Positions 7,428 to 14,729 of a stretch of DNA of 15,417 bases are shown piece after piece. The stretch covers positions 1-15,417 of the forward strand of contig JAFZOE010000277.1 of assembly GCA_017552845.1 (NCBI GenBank), read 5' to 3'. This DNA is from Clostridia bacterium. Lineage in GTDB: Bacteria; Bacillota; Clostridia; Oscillospirales; Acutalibacteraceae. Numbering within the stretch: the first letter of the stretch is position 1; each line of letters opens with the position of its first letter. Made by a program: the position numbers and the translations under genes. The notes under the pieces are model-generated. The model saw only the letters and a list, made by a program, of their open reading frames with translations, had not been told where the DNA came from and made no database searches.

Positions 7428-7982
7428 ATGATTGAGAAAATCAGGAATTTGCTTTTCAGGATATTCAAGAAAGAATCATTCTTCGGAAAAATCATCGACA
7501 AGGTTTTCACCGAGGAGATAATTCTTTATATTGTTTTCGGCGCGCTGACAACACTCGTGAATTTCACGGCAACGGTTCTGCTCAAAAAATTTGTTTTCAC
7601 AAGCGAGCAGACGGGCGAATTCACTCTCTGCAACGCCATAGCCTGGGGAATCAGCGTTGTTTTCGCGTTTTTCACGAATAAGCTTTTTGTCTTCAAAAGC
7701 AGGAGCTTCGCGCCCGCAGTCTTCGCGAAGGAATTCATTTCCTTCGTCGCCGCGAGAGCGCTGACGGGAGTGCTCGAAATAGTTCTTCCCGAGGCGCTGA
7801 TGAAGGCGGGGCTCGATCAGACTCTCTTCGGCGTAAAGGGAATGGTCGCAAAAATCGCGGTATCCGTATTTGTCATTGTATTAAACTACGTTTTCAGCAA
7901 GCTCGTCTCATTCAGGAAAAAGGAAGAAACTACTTCTGAAGAAACTGAGATTGCAGAAGACGGAGAAGGAGAGGAAATATGA
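7428..7982 (+). CDS. GtrA-family small membrane protein
   Basis: 184 residues from ATG 7428, with four predicted membrane helices. ILYIVFGALTTLVNF near the N-terminus, FAFFTNKLFVFKS in the middle and VIVLNYVFSKLVSF near the C-terminus are the typical GtrA pattern (PF04138), followed by an acidic tail (EETTSEETEIAEDGEGEEI). Relatives help move polyprenyl-linked sugars across the membrane for glycosylating surface polymers, but many have no assigned substrate. ATG 7428 is preferred because AGG lies ten bases upstream; an in-frame ATG at 7401 has no ribosome-binding site and would lie only about 12 bases from the predicted transcript start. The stop overlaps the start of the GPH transporter gene by four bases (ATGA), so the two are translationally coupled. 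Confidence 0.85.
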   Translation: MIEKIRNLLFRIFKKESFFGKIIDKVFTEEIILYIVFGALTTLVNFTATVLLKKFVFTSEQTGEFTLCNAIAWGISVVFAFFTNKLFVFKSRSFAPAVFAKEFISFVAARALTGVLEIVLPEALMKAGLDQTLFGVKGMVAKIAVSVFVIVLNYVFSKLVSFRKKEETTSEETEIAEDGEGEEI

Positions 7983-9415
7983 AAAAATACATGAACATCA
8001 AGGAGATACTTGCCTATTCGCTCGGCCTTTTCGGTTTTCAGGCGATAGTAGGTCTGCTTAACTCCTACCAGGCTGAATTCTACGGCTCAATTATGGGCGC
8101 AAGCCTCGCGGTTGTGGGAATCATCATTCTCGTTGCCAAGGTCGTTTCGGCGATATTCGATCCGATAGTCGGCAACAAAATCGAGGGAACGAACAGCAAG
8201 CTCGGCAAGTTCAAGCCGTTTATCCTTGCATCAATTCCCGTGCTGCTTATTTTTACTGCAATTGTATTCTTTGATATTCCCGGCCTTCATTTTGACAAAG
8301 CCGGCAATAAGCTCTATATTTATATTTTTGTTACATTCCTTTTCTGGTGCCTGGGTATGACGCTCGCGGATGTTCCGACTCAGGGCATCGCTTCCGTTCT
8401 CACTCCCGATGCAAACGAAAGAACAAATGTGGTTTCAATCGCGAATACCGCAAAGCAGATAGGCTTCGCCGCCTGCGCGGTAATCGTTCCGATTATCTGC
8501 CTTATCATCCCCGAGGGCTCAAAGGTCCTTGTCAAGAAGGGCGAAACCGATACTCCGATGATTGCTGGCGAATATTTCTGGTCTGCTCTTGCGACCGCCG
8601 CCGCGGGCTGTCTGCTTATGGCGCTGATAGTCCTCTGGAATAAAGAGAGAGTTCCCTACACCGCGGGTGAAAAGAACACATTCAAGGATATGATAGGCGC
8701 CATCAAGGGCAACAAGCCGCTGATTCTCGTTATCGTCTCCTACTTCCTCGGTTTTGGCAGACAGATGGCAATGGGTATTCAGGTTCAGGCCGCAAACGCT
8801 CTTATCGGCAGCCAGAATCTTGTTATAATTCTCGGTATCACGACTGCGATAGGCTCGATGATTTCAATGGCAATTACGCCCGTCTTAATCAAGAAACTCG
8901 GCGAGAAGGTTACATATCTTGCACTCTCGATTTACGGCTTCGTGATTTCAGTCGCCGCTTATATCGTATTCGCTTATGTAACGAATAATCAGATAGTTAT
9001 GTATGTATTCCTCTTCCTCATCGGTCTCCAGTTCAGCGCGGTTACGCTTATGCCGATGATTATGACCGCTGACTGTGTGGACTACTACGAATATGAGACC
9101 GGCAAGAGAAAAGAGGGCCCTGTTTATGCCCTGCTCTCGCTCACAATCAAGGTATGTCTTGCGCTCGGCACGGCTCTCGGCCTTATCTTCGTCGGCAAAT
9201 CAGGCTATTCCGAGGCACTGGCAGCTGGCGAAGCCTTCAGCGATTCCACAAAGAATATGATATTCTTCGCATATACCGCAATGCCCGGCATCCTTGCCCT
9301 GCTCTCCGCAATTCCCATCTTCAAGTATGATATTTACGGCGAGAAGAAGGCAAAGATTTCAGCAGAGCTTCAGGCAAGAAGAGAAGCGGCATCAACAGCG
9401 GAAGTTACCGAATAA
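7979..9415 (+). CDS. GPH-family sugar:cation symporter (MelB-like, major facilitator fold)
   Basis: 478 residues with about twelve hydrophobic segments. The first loop has KVVSAIFDPIVGNKIEG followed by KLGKFKPFIL, the DPxxG...RxGRxRP signature of the glycoside-pentoside-hexuronide family. LADVPTQGIASVLTPDANER in the middle and DYYEYETGKRKEGPVYALLS near the C-terminal third are also typical. Such proteins import glycosides together with Na+ or H+. The gene directly precedes a fucosidase that lacks a signal peptide, so the likely cargo is a fucosylated disaccharide or oligosaccharide; this rests on context only. AAGGAGAGG lies before ATG 7979, within the end of the GtrA gene. Confidence 0.9.
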   Translation: MKKYMNIKEILAYSLGLFGFQAIVGLLNSYQAEFYGSIMGASLAVVGIIILVAKVVSAIFDPIVGNKIEGTNSKLGKFKPFILASIPVLLIFTAIVFFDIPGLHFDKAGNKLYIYIFVTFLFWCLGMTLADVPTQGIASVLTPDANERTNVVSIANTAKQIGFAACAVIVPIICLIIPEGSKVLVKKGETDTPMIAGEYFWSALATAAAGCLLMALIVLWNKERVPYTAGEKNTFKDMIGAIKGNKPLILVIVSYFLGFGRQMAMGIQVQAANALIGSQNLVIILGITTAIGSMISMAITPVLIKKLGEKVTYLALSIYGFVISVAAYIVFAYVTNNQIVMYVFLFLIGLQFSAVTLMPMIMTADCVDYYEYETGKRKEGPVYALLSLTIKVCLALGTALGLIFVGKSGYSEALAAGEAFSDSTKNMIFFAYTAMPGILALLSAIPIFKYDIYGEKKAKISAELQARREAASTAEVTE

Positions 9416-9427
9416 GGAGGAGAAACT

Positions 9428-10717
9428 ATGCTCTCTTTACCCGAATATGAAAAACAGATAGCTGATTCCAGAGACGAAAGAATGGCCTGGTGGCGCGAGG
9501 CTCGCTTCGGTATGTTCGTTCACTACGGTCTATACTCACAGGTCGGCAGAAACGAATGGGTTATGGCGTGCGAAAACATTCCTCCCAAAGAGTATGAAAA
9601 GCTCGCGGATACATTTGCCCCGAAAGAGGGCTGCTGCCGCGAATGGGCGGCGCTCGCAAAAAAAGCGGGCTGCAAATACATGGTCCTCACCTCCCGCCAT
9701 CACGAGGGGTTTTCACTCTGGAATTCAAATGCAAATCCTTATAACTCAATGAATTACGGTCCTCACAGAGACATAGTGAAAGAATTCTGCGAGGCCTGCC
9801 GTGAATACGGCCTTAAATTCGGATTCTATACATCCTGTATGGACTGGCACCATCCCGACGCTTTCGCCGCGGCCTATGATACGGACGCGAGGAAGAGATT
9901 CACCGATTATATCAAGGCGCTCAACGAGGAACTGCTGACTCAATACGGCGATATCGACATTCTCTGGTATGATGTTCCGTCTCCGATGGAGAGCTGGGAA
10001 GGCTGGGATTCGCTCGCAAGGAATCAGTATCTACGCTCAATCCAGCCGCATATCATCATAAACGACAGAAGCCGTCTGCCTGAAGATTTCGGGACTCCCG
10101 AAGAGAGAATAGACGCCGAGGACAGAGACTGGGAGGCCTGCATGACCTTCAACGGCGTGAGCTGGGGATATCTCGACAGCAAACAGACAGTTCCCTACAG
10201 CTATTCTGCCCAGCAGATAGCGAAGATGCTCCAGACCTGCTGCGAAAGAGGCGGCAATCTGCTTCTCAATGTCGGCCCGATGCCGGACGGCAGCATTCCC
10301 GAAGAAGTAATTGAGCCGATGACAAAAATGGGCGAATGGCTTGAAGTCAACGGCGAGGCCGTCTACGGTAAGCTCAGGAAGCTTCACGGAAATCAGTATC
10401 AGTGCAACGGCGTTTCCCGCTCATCCTGCAAGGGCAACACCGTCTATATGTGGAACAAAATCTGGAATCCCGTCAACGGCGAAATGGGTATAGGCGGATT
10501 TTTCACAGAGCCGAAGAAGATTTCCTTTATTGACGGCACTGAAATAAAATTTGAAAAAATCGGCGACAGAATGATTCTCAAGGATCTGCCCGCCGAAAAC
10601 CCCGATAAGATACTCGGAATTCCGATTATAAAACTCGAATTCGACTGCGAACCGGAATACAGATTCGCATCGTATTTCCCGCAGCTCAACAGCGGACTTT
10701 CAAGAGAAATCAAGTGA
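9428..10717 (+). CDS. Alpha-L-fucosidase, GH29, cytoplasmic
   Basis: 429 residues. The catalytic TIM barrel covers about 10-315: WWREARFGMFVHYGLYS (21-37), the SRHHEGFSLW block (89-98), FGFYTSCMDWHHPD (131-144), and ILWYDVPSP (178-186) in which D182 aligns with the GH29 nucleophile aspartate. SWGY (245-248) and GNLLLNVGPMPDG (276-288) close the barrel as in other members. The last ~100 residues form a small beta-rich domain. No signal peptide is present, so it acts on imported substrate and releases L-fucose inside the cell. GGAGG six to seven bases before the ATG is the strongest ribosome-binding site in the cluster, 12 bases after the transporter stop. No fucose isomerase, kinase or aldolase is in the window. 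The acid/base residue and linkage preference cannot be read from the sequence. Confidence 0.92.
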   Translation: MLSLPEYEKQIADSRDERMAWWREARFGMFVHYGLYSQVGRNEWVMACENIPPKEYEKLADTFAPKEGCCREWAALAKKAGCKYMVLTSRHHEGFSLWNSNANPYNSMNYGPHRDIVKEFCEACREYGLKFGFYTSCMDWHHPDAFAAAYDTDARKRFTDYIKALNEELLTQYGDIDILWYDVPSPMESWEGWDSLARNQYLRSIQPHIIINDRSRLPEDFGTPEERIDAEDRDWEACMTFNGVSWGYLDSKQTVPYSYSAQQIAKMLQTCCERGGNLLLNVGPMPDGSIPEEVIEPMTKMGEWLEVNGEAVYGKLRKLHGNQYQCNGVSRSSCKGNTVYMWNKIWNPVNGEMGIGGFFTEPKKISFIDGTEIKFEKIGDRMILKDLPAENPDKILGIPIIKLEFDCEPEYRFASYFPQLNSGLSREIK

Positions 10718-10721
10718 TAAG

Positions 10722-12236
10722 ATGAATCTGGTAACAAGCAAAAAAATGCTCGCCGCCGAGACGAAGGCGGTTGAGAGAGGCGCGACCTTTGCCGGTCTTA
10801 TGGAAAGAGCCGGCACTGAATCTGCCCGGATTATTTACGAGAATTTCTGCAAAGACAAAAGAAATGTCCTGATTATCAGCGGCAAGGGAAAAAACGGCGG
10901 AGACGGCTTCGTCATCTCCCGCCGTCTCACCGAGCTTGGCTGCAATACGCTGGTCCTGCTCCCCTGCGGAAAACCGATCGACGAGATTTCGCTGAATAAT
11001 CTGAATATGCTCGACGAGGGCATAATCTATGAAACGGACGACTACGCAAACCTCATAAAATACAGCGATGTGATAGTCGACTGCCTTTTCGGAACAGGCT
11101 TCAAAGGCTCGCTCGATGAAAAATGCGCTGCGCTCGCTAAAGCGGTAAACTCCTCGGGCAAGACGGTTGTCAGCATCGATATCCCCTCGGGTGCCGTCTG
11201 CGACACAGCCGAGATAACCGGCGAGGTAATCGAAGCAGACATGACAATTGCGATTTCGGCCCTCAAGCCCATCCATATAATGAAACCCGCCTGCAGAGTC
11301 TGCGGAAAGGTAGTTGCAGCCGATATCGGCATAGAGGATGAGGATTTTGAGAGCGGAGACGGAATACCGTTCTTCACCCTGACCGATGATGGAATAAAAG
11401 ATATGCTCCCGTTCAGGCCTACGGTCTCGAACAAGGGAACATTCGGAAATGCGCTGTGTATCTGCGGCAGTAAGAATATGCCCGGAGCCGCTAAAATCGC
11501 CGCGCAGGGCGCGATGAAATCGGGCGCGGGACTTGTAACCCTGGCATTTCCCGACGCGGCATATAATGCCATTGCGCCCGCAGTCACAGAGCAGGTAATG
11601 CTCCCCTGCAGATCCGACTCCTCCGGCACATTCTCCGCAAAAGCCGCGAACTCTTTGATTGAAAAAGCCGATAAGTGTTCTTCTGTTCTCATCGGATGCG
11701 GAATCGGAGTCAACGACGACACAGAAGAACTCGCAGAAAAAATCATTGAAAGCGCAAAAATTCCGCTCGTTATTGACGCCGACGCTCTCAACTGCATAAG
11801 CGTAAATGTTGGTATTCTCAAAGAAGCGAAAGCGCCTGTAATAGTAACTCCGCACCCCGGCGAGATGAGCCGGCTCACGGGAAAGAGCGTGAGCGATATA
11901 CTCGCTGATCCCGATGAAACGGCGCTTGAATTTTCAAAGAAATATTCCTGCATAACCGTTCTCAAGGGCGCGAATACCGCAGTCAGCGACGGAACAAAAA
12001 TATATATTAACCCCACGGGCAACAGCGGACTTGCCAAGGGCGGAAGCGGAGATTTGCTCTCCGGAATTATGGTTTCGCTTCTCGCTCAGGGTATGGAACC
12101 GTTTGAGGCCGCCTGCGCCGCAGTATATATTCACGGCGGATGCGCGGATTTCACGTCCCGCCTGCTCAGCGAAAGAGGGATGACGGTCAGCGATATAATC
12201 GCCTGCCTGCCCTCGTATCTTAAAAAATTCGAATAA
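10722..12236 (+). CDS. nnr: Bifunctional NAD(P)H-hydrate repair enzyme (epimerase + ADP/ATP-dependent dehydratase)
   Basis: 504 residues, the usual length of the fused bacterial enzyme. The YjeF N-type epimerase domain (1-~215) shows GKGKNGGDG at 54-62, D121 in VDCLFGTGFKG and IDIPSG at 152-157. The C-terminal ribokinase-like dehydratase domain (~225-500) shows KGTFGNALCICGS (238-250), GCGIG (325-329), IDADALN (351-357), TPHPGEMSRL (376-385) and GGSGDLLSGI (440-449), where D444 is the catalytic base. Together the two halves interconvert R and S forms of hydrated NAD(P)H and dehydrate the S form back to usable cofactor in the cytoplasm. It starts four bases after the fucosidase stop with only a weak ribosome-binding site, so it probably depends on the upstream transcript and coupled translation. 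Its function is unrelated to fucose. Confidence 0.95.
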   Translation: MNLVTSKKMLAAETKAVERGATFAGLMERAGTESARIIYENFCKDKRNVLIISGKGKNGGDGFVISRRLTELGCNTLVLLPCGKPIDEISLNNLNMLDEGIIYETDDYANLIKYSDVIVDCLFGTGFKGSLDEKCAALAKAVNSSGKTVVSIDIPSGAVCDTAEITGEVIEADMTIAISALKPIHIMKPACRVCGKVVAADIGIEDEDFESGDGIPFFTLTDDGIKDMLPFRPTVSNKGTFGNALCICGSKNMPGAAKIAAQGAMKSGAGLVTLAFPDAAYNAIAPAVTEQVMLPCRSDSSGTFSAKAANSLIEKADKCSSVLIGCGIGVNDDTEELAEKIIESAKIPLVIDADALNCISVNVGILKEAKAPVIVTPHPGEMSRLTGKSVSDILADPDETALEFSKKYSCITVLKGANTAVSDGTKIYINPTGNSGLAKGGSGDLLSGIMVSLLAQGMEPFEAACAAVYIHGGCADFTSRLLSERGMTVSDIIACLPSYLKKFE

Positions 12237-12261
12237 ACCACAGAAAGTGAGATAATCTGAT

Positions 12262-12861
12262 ATGAATGTTGTTTGCCTTGATATGGAAGGCGTTCTTACC
12301 CCCGAAATCTGGATTGCGTTCTCGGAAGAGACAAAGATTCCCGAGCTTCGCATCACCACCCGCGACGAACCCGACTATGACAAGCTGCTGAAATACAGAA
12401 TCGGCATTCTCAAGGAACACGGCCTCGGGCTTAAAGAGATACAGGCTGTAATTGCAAAAATCGATCTGCTTGACGGAGCAAAGAAGTTTCTTGACGAGCT
12501 CCGCAAACTCACGCAGGTAATAATCATCAGCGACACATTCGAGCAGTTTGCGACACCGCTTATGAAAAAGCTCGACTGGCCGACTATCTTCTGCAATTCG
12601 CTGGAAGTTGCCGAAAACGGCGGAATAACCGGATTCAGAATGCGCTGCGAGCAATCCAAGCTCTCAACCGTAAAAGCACTTCAGTCCATCGGTTTTGAGA
12701 CAATAGCGAGCGGCGACAGCTATAATGATATAGCGATGATACGCGCCGGAAAAGCGGGTTTCCTTTTCAGAACAACCGACAAAATCAAGGCCGACAATCC
12801 CGATCTCCCTGCATTTGAAGAATACAGCGATTTGCTCAACGCGATAAAGGAAGTCCTGTAA
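12262..12861 (+). CDS. thrH: ThrH-like HAD phosphatase (phosphoserine phosphatase / homoserine phosphotransferase)
   Basis: 199 residues, close to Pseudomonas ThrH (about 205). It keeps the ThrH version of HAD motif I, DMEGVLTPEIWIAF (7-20), where the usual DxD is D7-x-E9. Motif II is SDT at 90-92 within IIISDTFEQF, the motif III lysine is probably K133, and motif IV is GDSYND at 151-156. TTRDEPDYD (32-40) is also shared with ThrH. Known ThrH hydrolyses phosphoserine and can pass the phosphate to homoserine, linking serine and threonine synthesis. It starts 25 bases after the nnr stop and is the last gene before the hairpin at 12876. The ribosome-binding site is weak. Activity on homoserine is taken from the family only. 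Confidence 0.92.
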   Translation: MNVVCLDMEGVLTPEIWIAFSEETKIPELRITTRDEPDYDKLLKYRIGILKEHGLGLKEIQAVIAKIDLLDGAKKFLDELRKLTQVIIISDTFEQFATPLMKKLDWPTIFCNSLEVAENGGITGFRMRCEQSKLSTVKALQSIGFETIASGDSYNDIAMIRAGKAGFLFRTTDKIKADNPDLPAFEEYSDLLNAIKEVL

Positions 12862-12875
12862 AACAACACAAACAA

Positions 12876-12907
12876 ATCCCTCTCCGTGAAGGAGAGGGAT
12901 ATTTTAT
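12876..12907. terminator. Bidirectional intrinsic terminator between convergent operons
   Basis: A perfect 10-bp stem, ATCCCTCTCC (12876-12885) with GGAGAGGGAT (12891-12900), has a GTGAA loop. The plus side is followed by ATTTTATAT. The minus side is followed by TTTGTTTG, so it can end both the thrH transcript and the metallophosphoesterase transcript. Confidence 0.88.
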
Positions 12908-12921
12908 ATAAAAGCCGTATT

Positions 12922-14091
12922 TCAGAAAACAAACATTGACTTTATCAAAGCAAAGATATATTTGATGAAATATCCGAAGTGCTCGGAGTCGTCAACCGTG
13001 CTCGAGTCGGACATAAAGAGATTATATGCAACCTCATCGTCCCTGTCAAAGAGATCAAAATATGTGACCGTTTCGGTCTCGTAAGTGTCGGGCGAATTCT
13101 CATCGAGGGTAATCAGACGGACGCCCTCCTCCTCGCTGTTGTAGGAGCGGAAGCCGATGCCGGGAGTATTGACGAGGTCAACTCCCTGATAGCTGATTTC
13201 ATAGGAATTGACGTGGTCATGGCCGAAGAACATCGCCATAACATCACCGCGCTCGAGAATTGCGTCAAACTGACCGTTTGTGTAGTTCGGCGGGCAGGGA
13301 GTCTCACCGAGAACGCCCTTCGACCCCTCAGGCAGAGTATAGTATTTTCCGTCGTGGCCGACGCTTCCGTCAACTTTCTCATCATGCTCGTCAAGTGCAT
13401 CCCAGATTTCGGGAACCACTATATGCTGGAACATAAGCGAGGGAATCTTTTTGCCGTTTTCTCTCTCAAGCTTTTCGGAGATTGACTTATACCAGTCAAT
13501 CTGCTTTTTGGTGACGGAGCCGTAGCCGCCGAGATCGTTTTCGTTATTATAGTTGCCCGAGTCAATCATCCAGATATTGTTTACCATTACATTTTTATCC
13601 GCAGATGAATAAATCGGAACATAGTAGGTGCCGAGATTGCTCTCGCCGAAGTCTTCACCCGCACAGCCGATGAAGCATTTATATCTTTCATATACGGACA
13701 TCTGATATGCTTTATCTGCAGTCGTGCTCTCGTCATCGTGGTTGCCGTAAACCATAACGACCGGTGTGCCGAGCTTCTCAAAAATCGACATAAATTCATT
13801 GATGGCAAGCGCAGCGTAGGGCTTCACAACCGAGGTGCTCGCGATATTGTCGCCGGTCAGGACTATCAGATCCACGGGATACTCGGCAAGAACTTTTTTG
13901 AGCACTGTTTTTGTCGCGATTTTCATCGGGAAGTAATCCTGAATATCGGAAATCTGCATAATACGGAATTTACCGTCTTCACCGAACTGAAGATGTGTGT
14001 CGACCTCTTCACTCGTCTTTGCCGAAGCGAGAACGGCACAGCAGGAAAAAGCGAGGATTATGCTGAGGACAACAGCAAATGTTTTTTTCAT
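12922..14091 (-). CDS. Secreted calcineurin-like metallophosphoesterase
   Basis: 389 residues from ATG 14091, with a signal peptide at 1-24 (MKKTF, hydrophobic core, ASA cleavage region). Metal-site motifs of the calcineurin-like fold are in order: D49 in ISDIQD, GDN at 80-82, GNHD at 116-119, QH at 222-223 and GHDHVN at 290-295. The first motif reads D-I-Q where most members have D-x-H, so one metal ligand is changed. Motifs and order resemble COG1409-type phosphohydrolases; the substrate (nucleotide, sugar phosphate or diester) is unknown. The protein ends in a hydrophobic tail (YFIKYIFALIKSMFVF). ATG 14091 is chosen over an upstream in-frame ATG at 14100 because AAAGGAG abuts the latter but lies nine bases before the former. 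It has its own promoter and ends at the convergent terminator. Confidence 0.88.
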   Translation of the reverse strand: MKKTFAVVLSIILAFSCCAVLASAKTSEEVDTHLQFGEDGKFRIMQISDIQDYFPMKIATKTVLKKVLAEYPVDLIVLTGDNIASTSVVKPYAALAINEFMSIFEKLGTPVVMVYGNHDDESTTADKAYQMSVYERYKCFIGCAGEDFGESNLGTYYVPIYSSADKNVMVNNIWMIDSGNYNNENDLGGYGSVTKKQIDWYKSISEKLERENGKKIPSLMFQHIVVPEIWDALDEHDEKVDGSVGHDGKYYTLPEGSKGVLGETPCPPNYTNGQFDAILERGDVMAMFFGHDHVNSYEISYQGVDLVNTPGIGFRSYNSEEEGVRLITLDENSPDTYETETVTYFDLFDRDDEVAYNLFMSDSSTVDDSEHFGYFIKYIFALIKSMFVF

Positions 14092-14125
14092 TAAAAGCAT
14101 CTCCTTTGAGAATTATTACGGAACA

Positions 14126-14154
14126 ATTGTAACACCTATACATTATTAAATCAA
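14126..14154 (-). promoter_or_regulatory. Predicted promoter for the metallophosphoesterase gene
   Basis: Minus-strand TTGATT (14154-14149) and TACAAT (14131-14126) are separated by 17 bases. Transcription would start near 14119, about 28 bases before the ATG at 14091. Confidence 0.65.
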
Positions 14155-14172
14155 CTTAGAATTGCAAATTAC

Positions 14173-14536
14173 TTATCCGAGAGCTACATCAAGCGCCATC
14201 ATAAGCGTAAAGCCGAGTGCAAACATCAGAACTCCGATATTCGAGTGCTCGCCTACCGACATTTCGGGAATAAGCTCCTCCACAACAACATAAATCATCG
14301 CGCCCGCGGCGAAAGAGAGCAGATAAGGCATAGCGGGAACAATCAGTCCTGCGGCGAGAACAGTCAGCAGAGCGGCTATGGGTTCAACCGCACCCGACAG
14401 TGCTCCACCGAGAAACGAGCTGAATTTCGATTTGCCCTCGGCATGCAGCGGCATTGAGATAATCGCACCTTCGGGAAAGTTTTGTATCGCGATAAACAAC
14501 CGCCGCAATAATTATTTTTATAACAGGTTTTTTCAT
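14173..14536 (-). pseudogene. ZIP-family metal transporter remnant: hybrid start joined out of frame to the C-terminal part
   Basis: From a TTG at 14508 an open frame of about 110 codons encodes the last part of a ZIP transporter: IAIQNFPEG (the metal-site helix motif), SMPLHAEG, GGALSGAVEPIAALLTV, FAAGAMIYVVVEELIPE and a final ALDVALG-type helix. Complete bacterial ZIPs are about 250-270 residues, so roughly the first 150 are missing. The only ATG with a good ribosome-binding site (AAAGGAG, nine bases before 14536) opens another frame, MKKPVIKIIIAAVVYRD, which runs about 50 codons and stops. The ZIP frame is closed by TAA codons just upstream of 14508, so a single-base slip at the start cannot rescue it. 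This looks like an internal deletion, possibly joining two different genes. Intact ZIPs move Zn, Mn or Fe into the cytoplasm; this remnant is unlikely to. An assembly error cannot be excluded. Confidence 0.75.
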
Positions 14537-14559
14537 TAATATTGTCTCCTTTCAATTTT

Positions 14560-14577
14560 GGTTAGCAGCAGCTAACC
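14560..14577. promoter_or_regulatory. Palindromic operator 1, proximal to the ZIP remnant
   Basis: GGTTAGC and GCTAACC arms flank a 4-base centre (AGCA). The arms and spacing are identical to operator 2. The site lies in the untranslated leader, just upstream of the AAAGGAG ribosome-binding site. The GGTTAG/CTAACC half-sites resemble those of DtxR/IdeR/MntR-type metal repressors; this assignment is inferred. Confidence 0.7.
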
Positions 14578-14608
14578 GCACAGGTTAAAGAAAGCGCGGG
14601 TTGCTCCG

Positions 14609-14632
14609 CTTGGTTAGCATATGCTAACCAAG
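14609..14632. promoter_or_regulatory. Palindromic operator 2, overlapping the transcription start
   Basis: A perfect 24-bp palindrome with no loop, centred between 14620 and 14621. Its core is GGTTAGC-ATAT-GCTAACC (14612-14629), extended by matching CTT and AAG ends. It begins five bases past the -10 box at 14638, so it covers the expected start site near 14631. That is a classic position for a repressor. Its centre is 52 bp from operator 1. Confidence 0.8.
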
Positions 14633-14637
14633 TTCAA

Positions 14638-14666
14638 AGTATAACACTAAGCAACATAAAAATCAA
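14638..14666 (-). promoter_or_regulatory. Strong predicted promoter upstream of the ZIP remnant
   Basis: Minus-strand TTGATT (14666-14661) and TATACT (14643-14638) are separated by the optimal 17 bases. The leader from about 14631 to the ATG at 14536 would be roughly 95 bases and contain both operators. Confidence 0.7.
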
Positions 14667-14677
14667 GTGTTTTTTGC

Positions 14678-14710
14678 AAAAATCAGCCTCCTCCTTGCGG
14701 AGAGGGCTGA
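14678..14710 (-). terminator. Intrinsic terminator after the zinc-ribbon membrane protein gene
   Basis: Arms 14699-14710 and 14683-14694 pair over 12 positions (one wobble and one mismatch) around a 4-base loop (TTGC on the plus strand). On the minus strand the stem is followed by TTTTTGC. It lies 20 bases after the stop at 14730 and just upstream of the ZIP-remnant promoter. Confidence 0.8.
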
Positions 14711-14729
14711 AAAGCAGTTTCGGTTGTGA

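Noticed and set aside
10710..11855. Long open frame of 381 codons on the minus strand, antisense to nnr
   Set aside because: Nnr on the plus strand has every expected motif across the same bases. The antisense translation is low-complexity, shows no domain pattern and has no ribosome-binding site.
11042..12037. Second long antisense frame (331 codons) over nnr
   Set aside because: A serine/alanine-rich shadow of the real gene, with no start signal or recognisable motif.
14489..14536. Programmed frameshift at the AAAAAA near the start of the ZIP hybrid
   Set aside because: The ZIP frame contains TAA codons between that run and 14508, so slippage there would end translation. The missing ~150 residues also cannot be restored by a frameshift.
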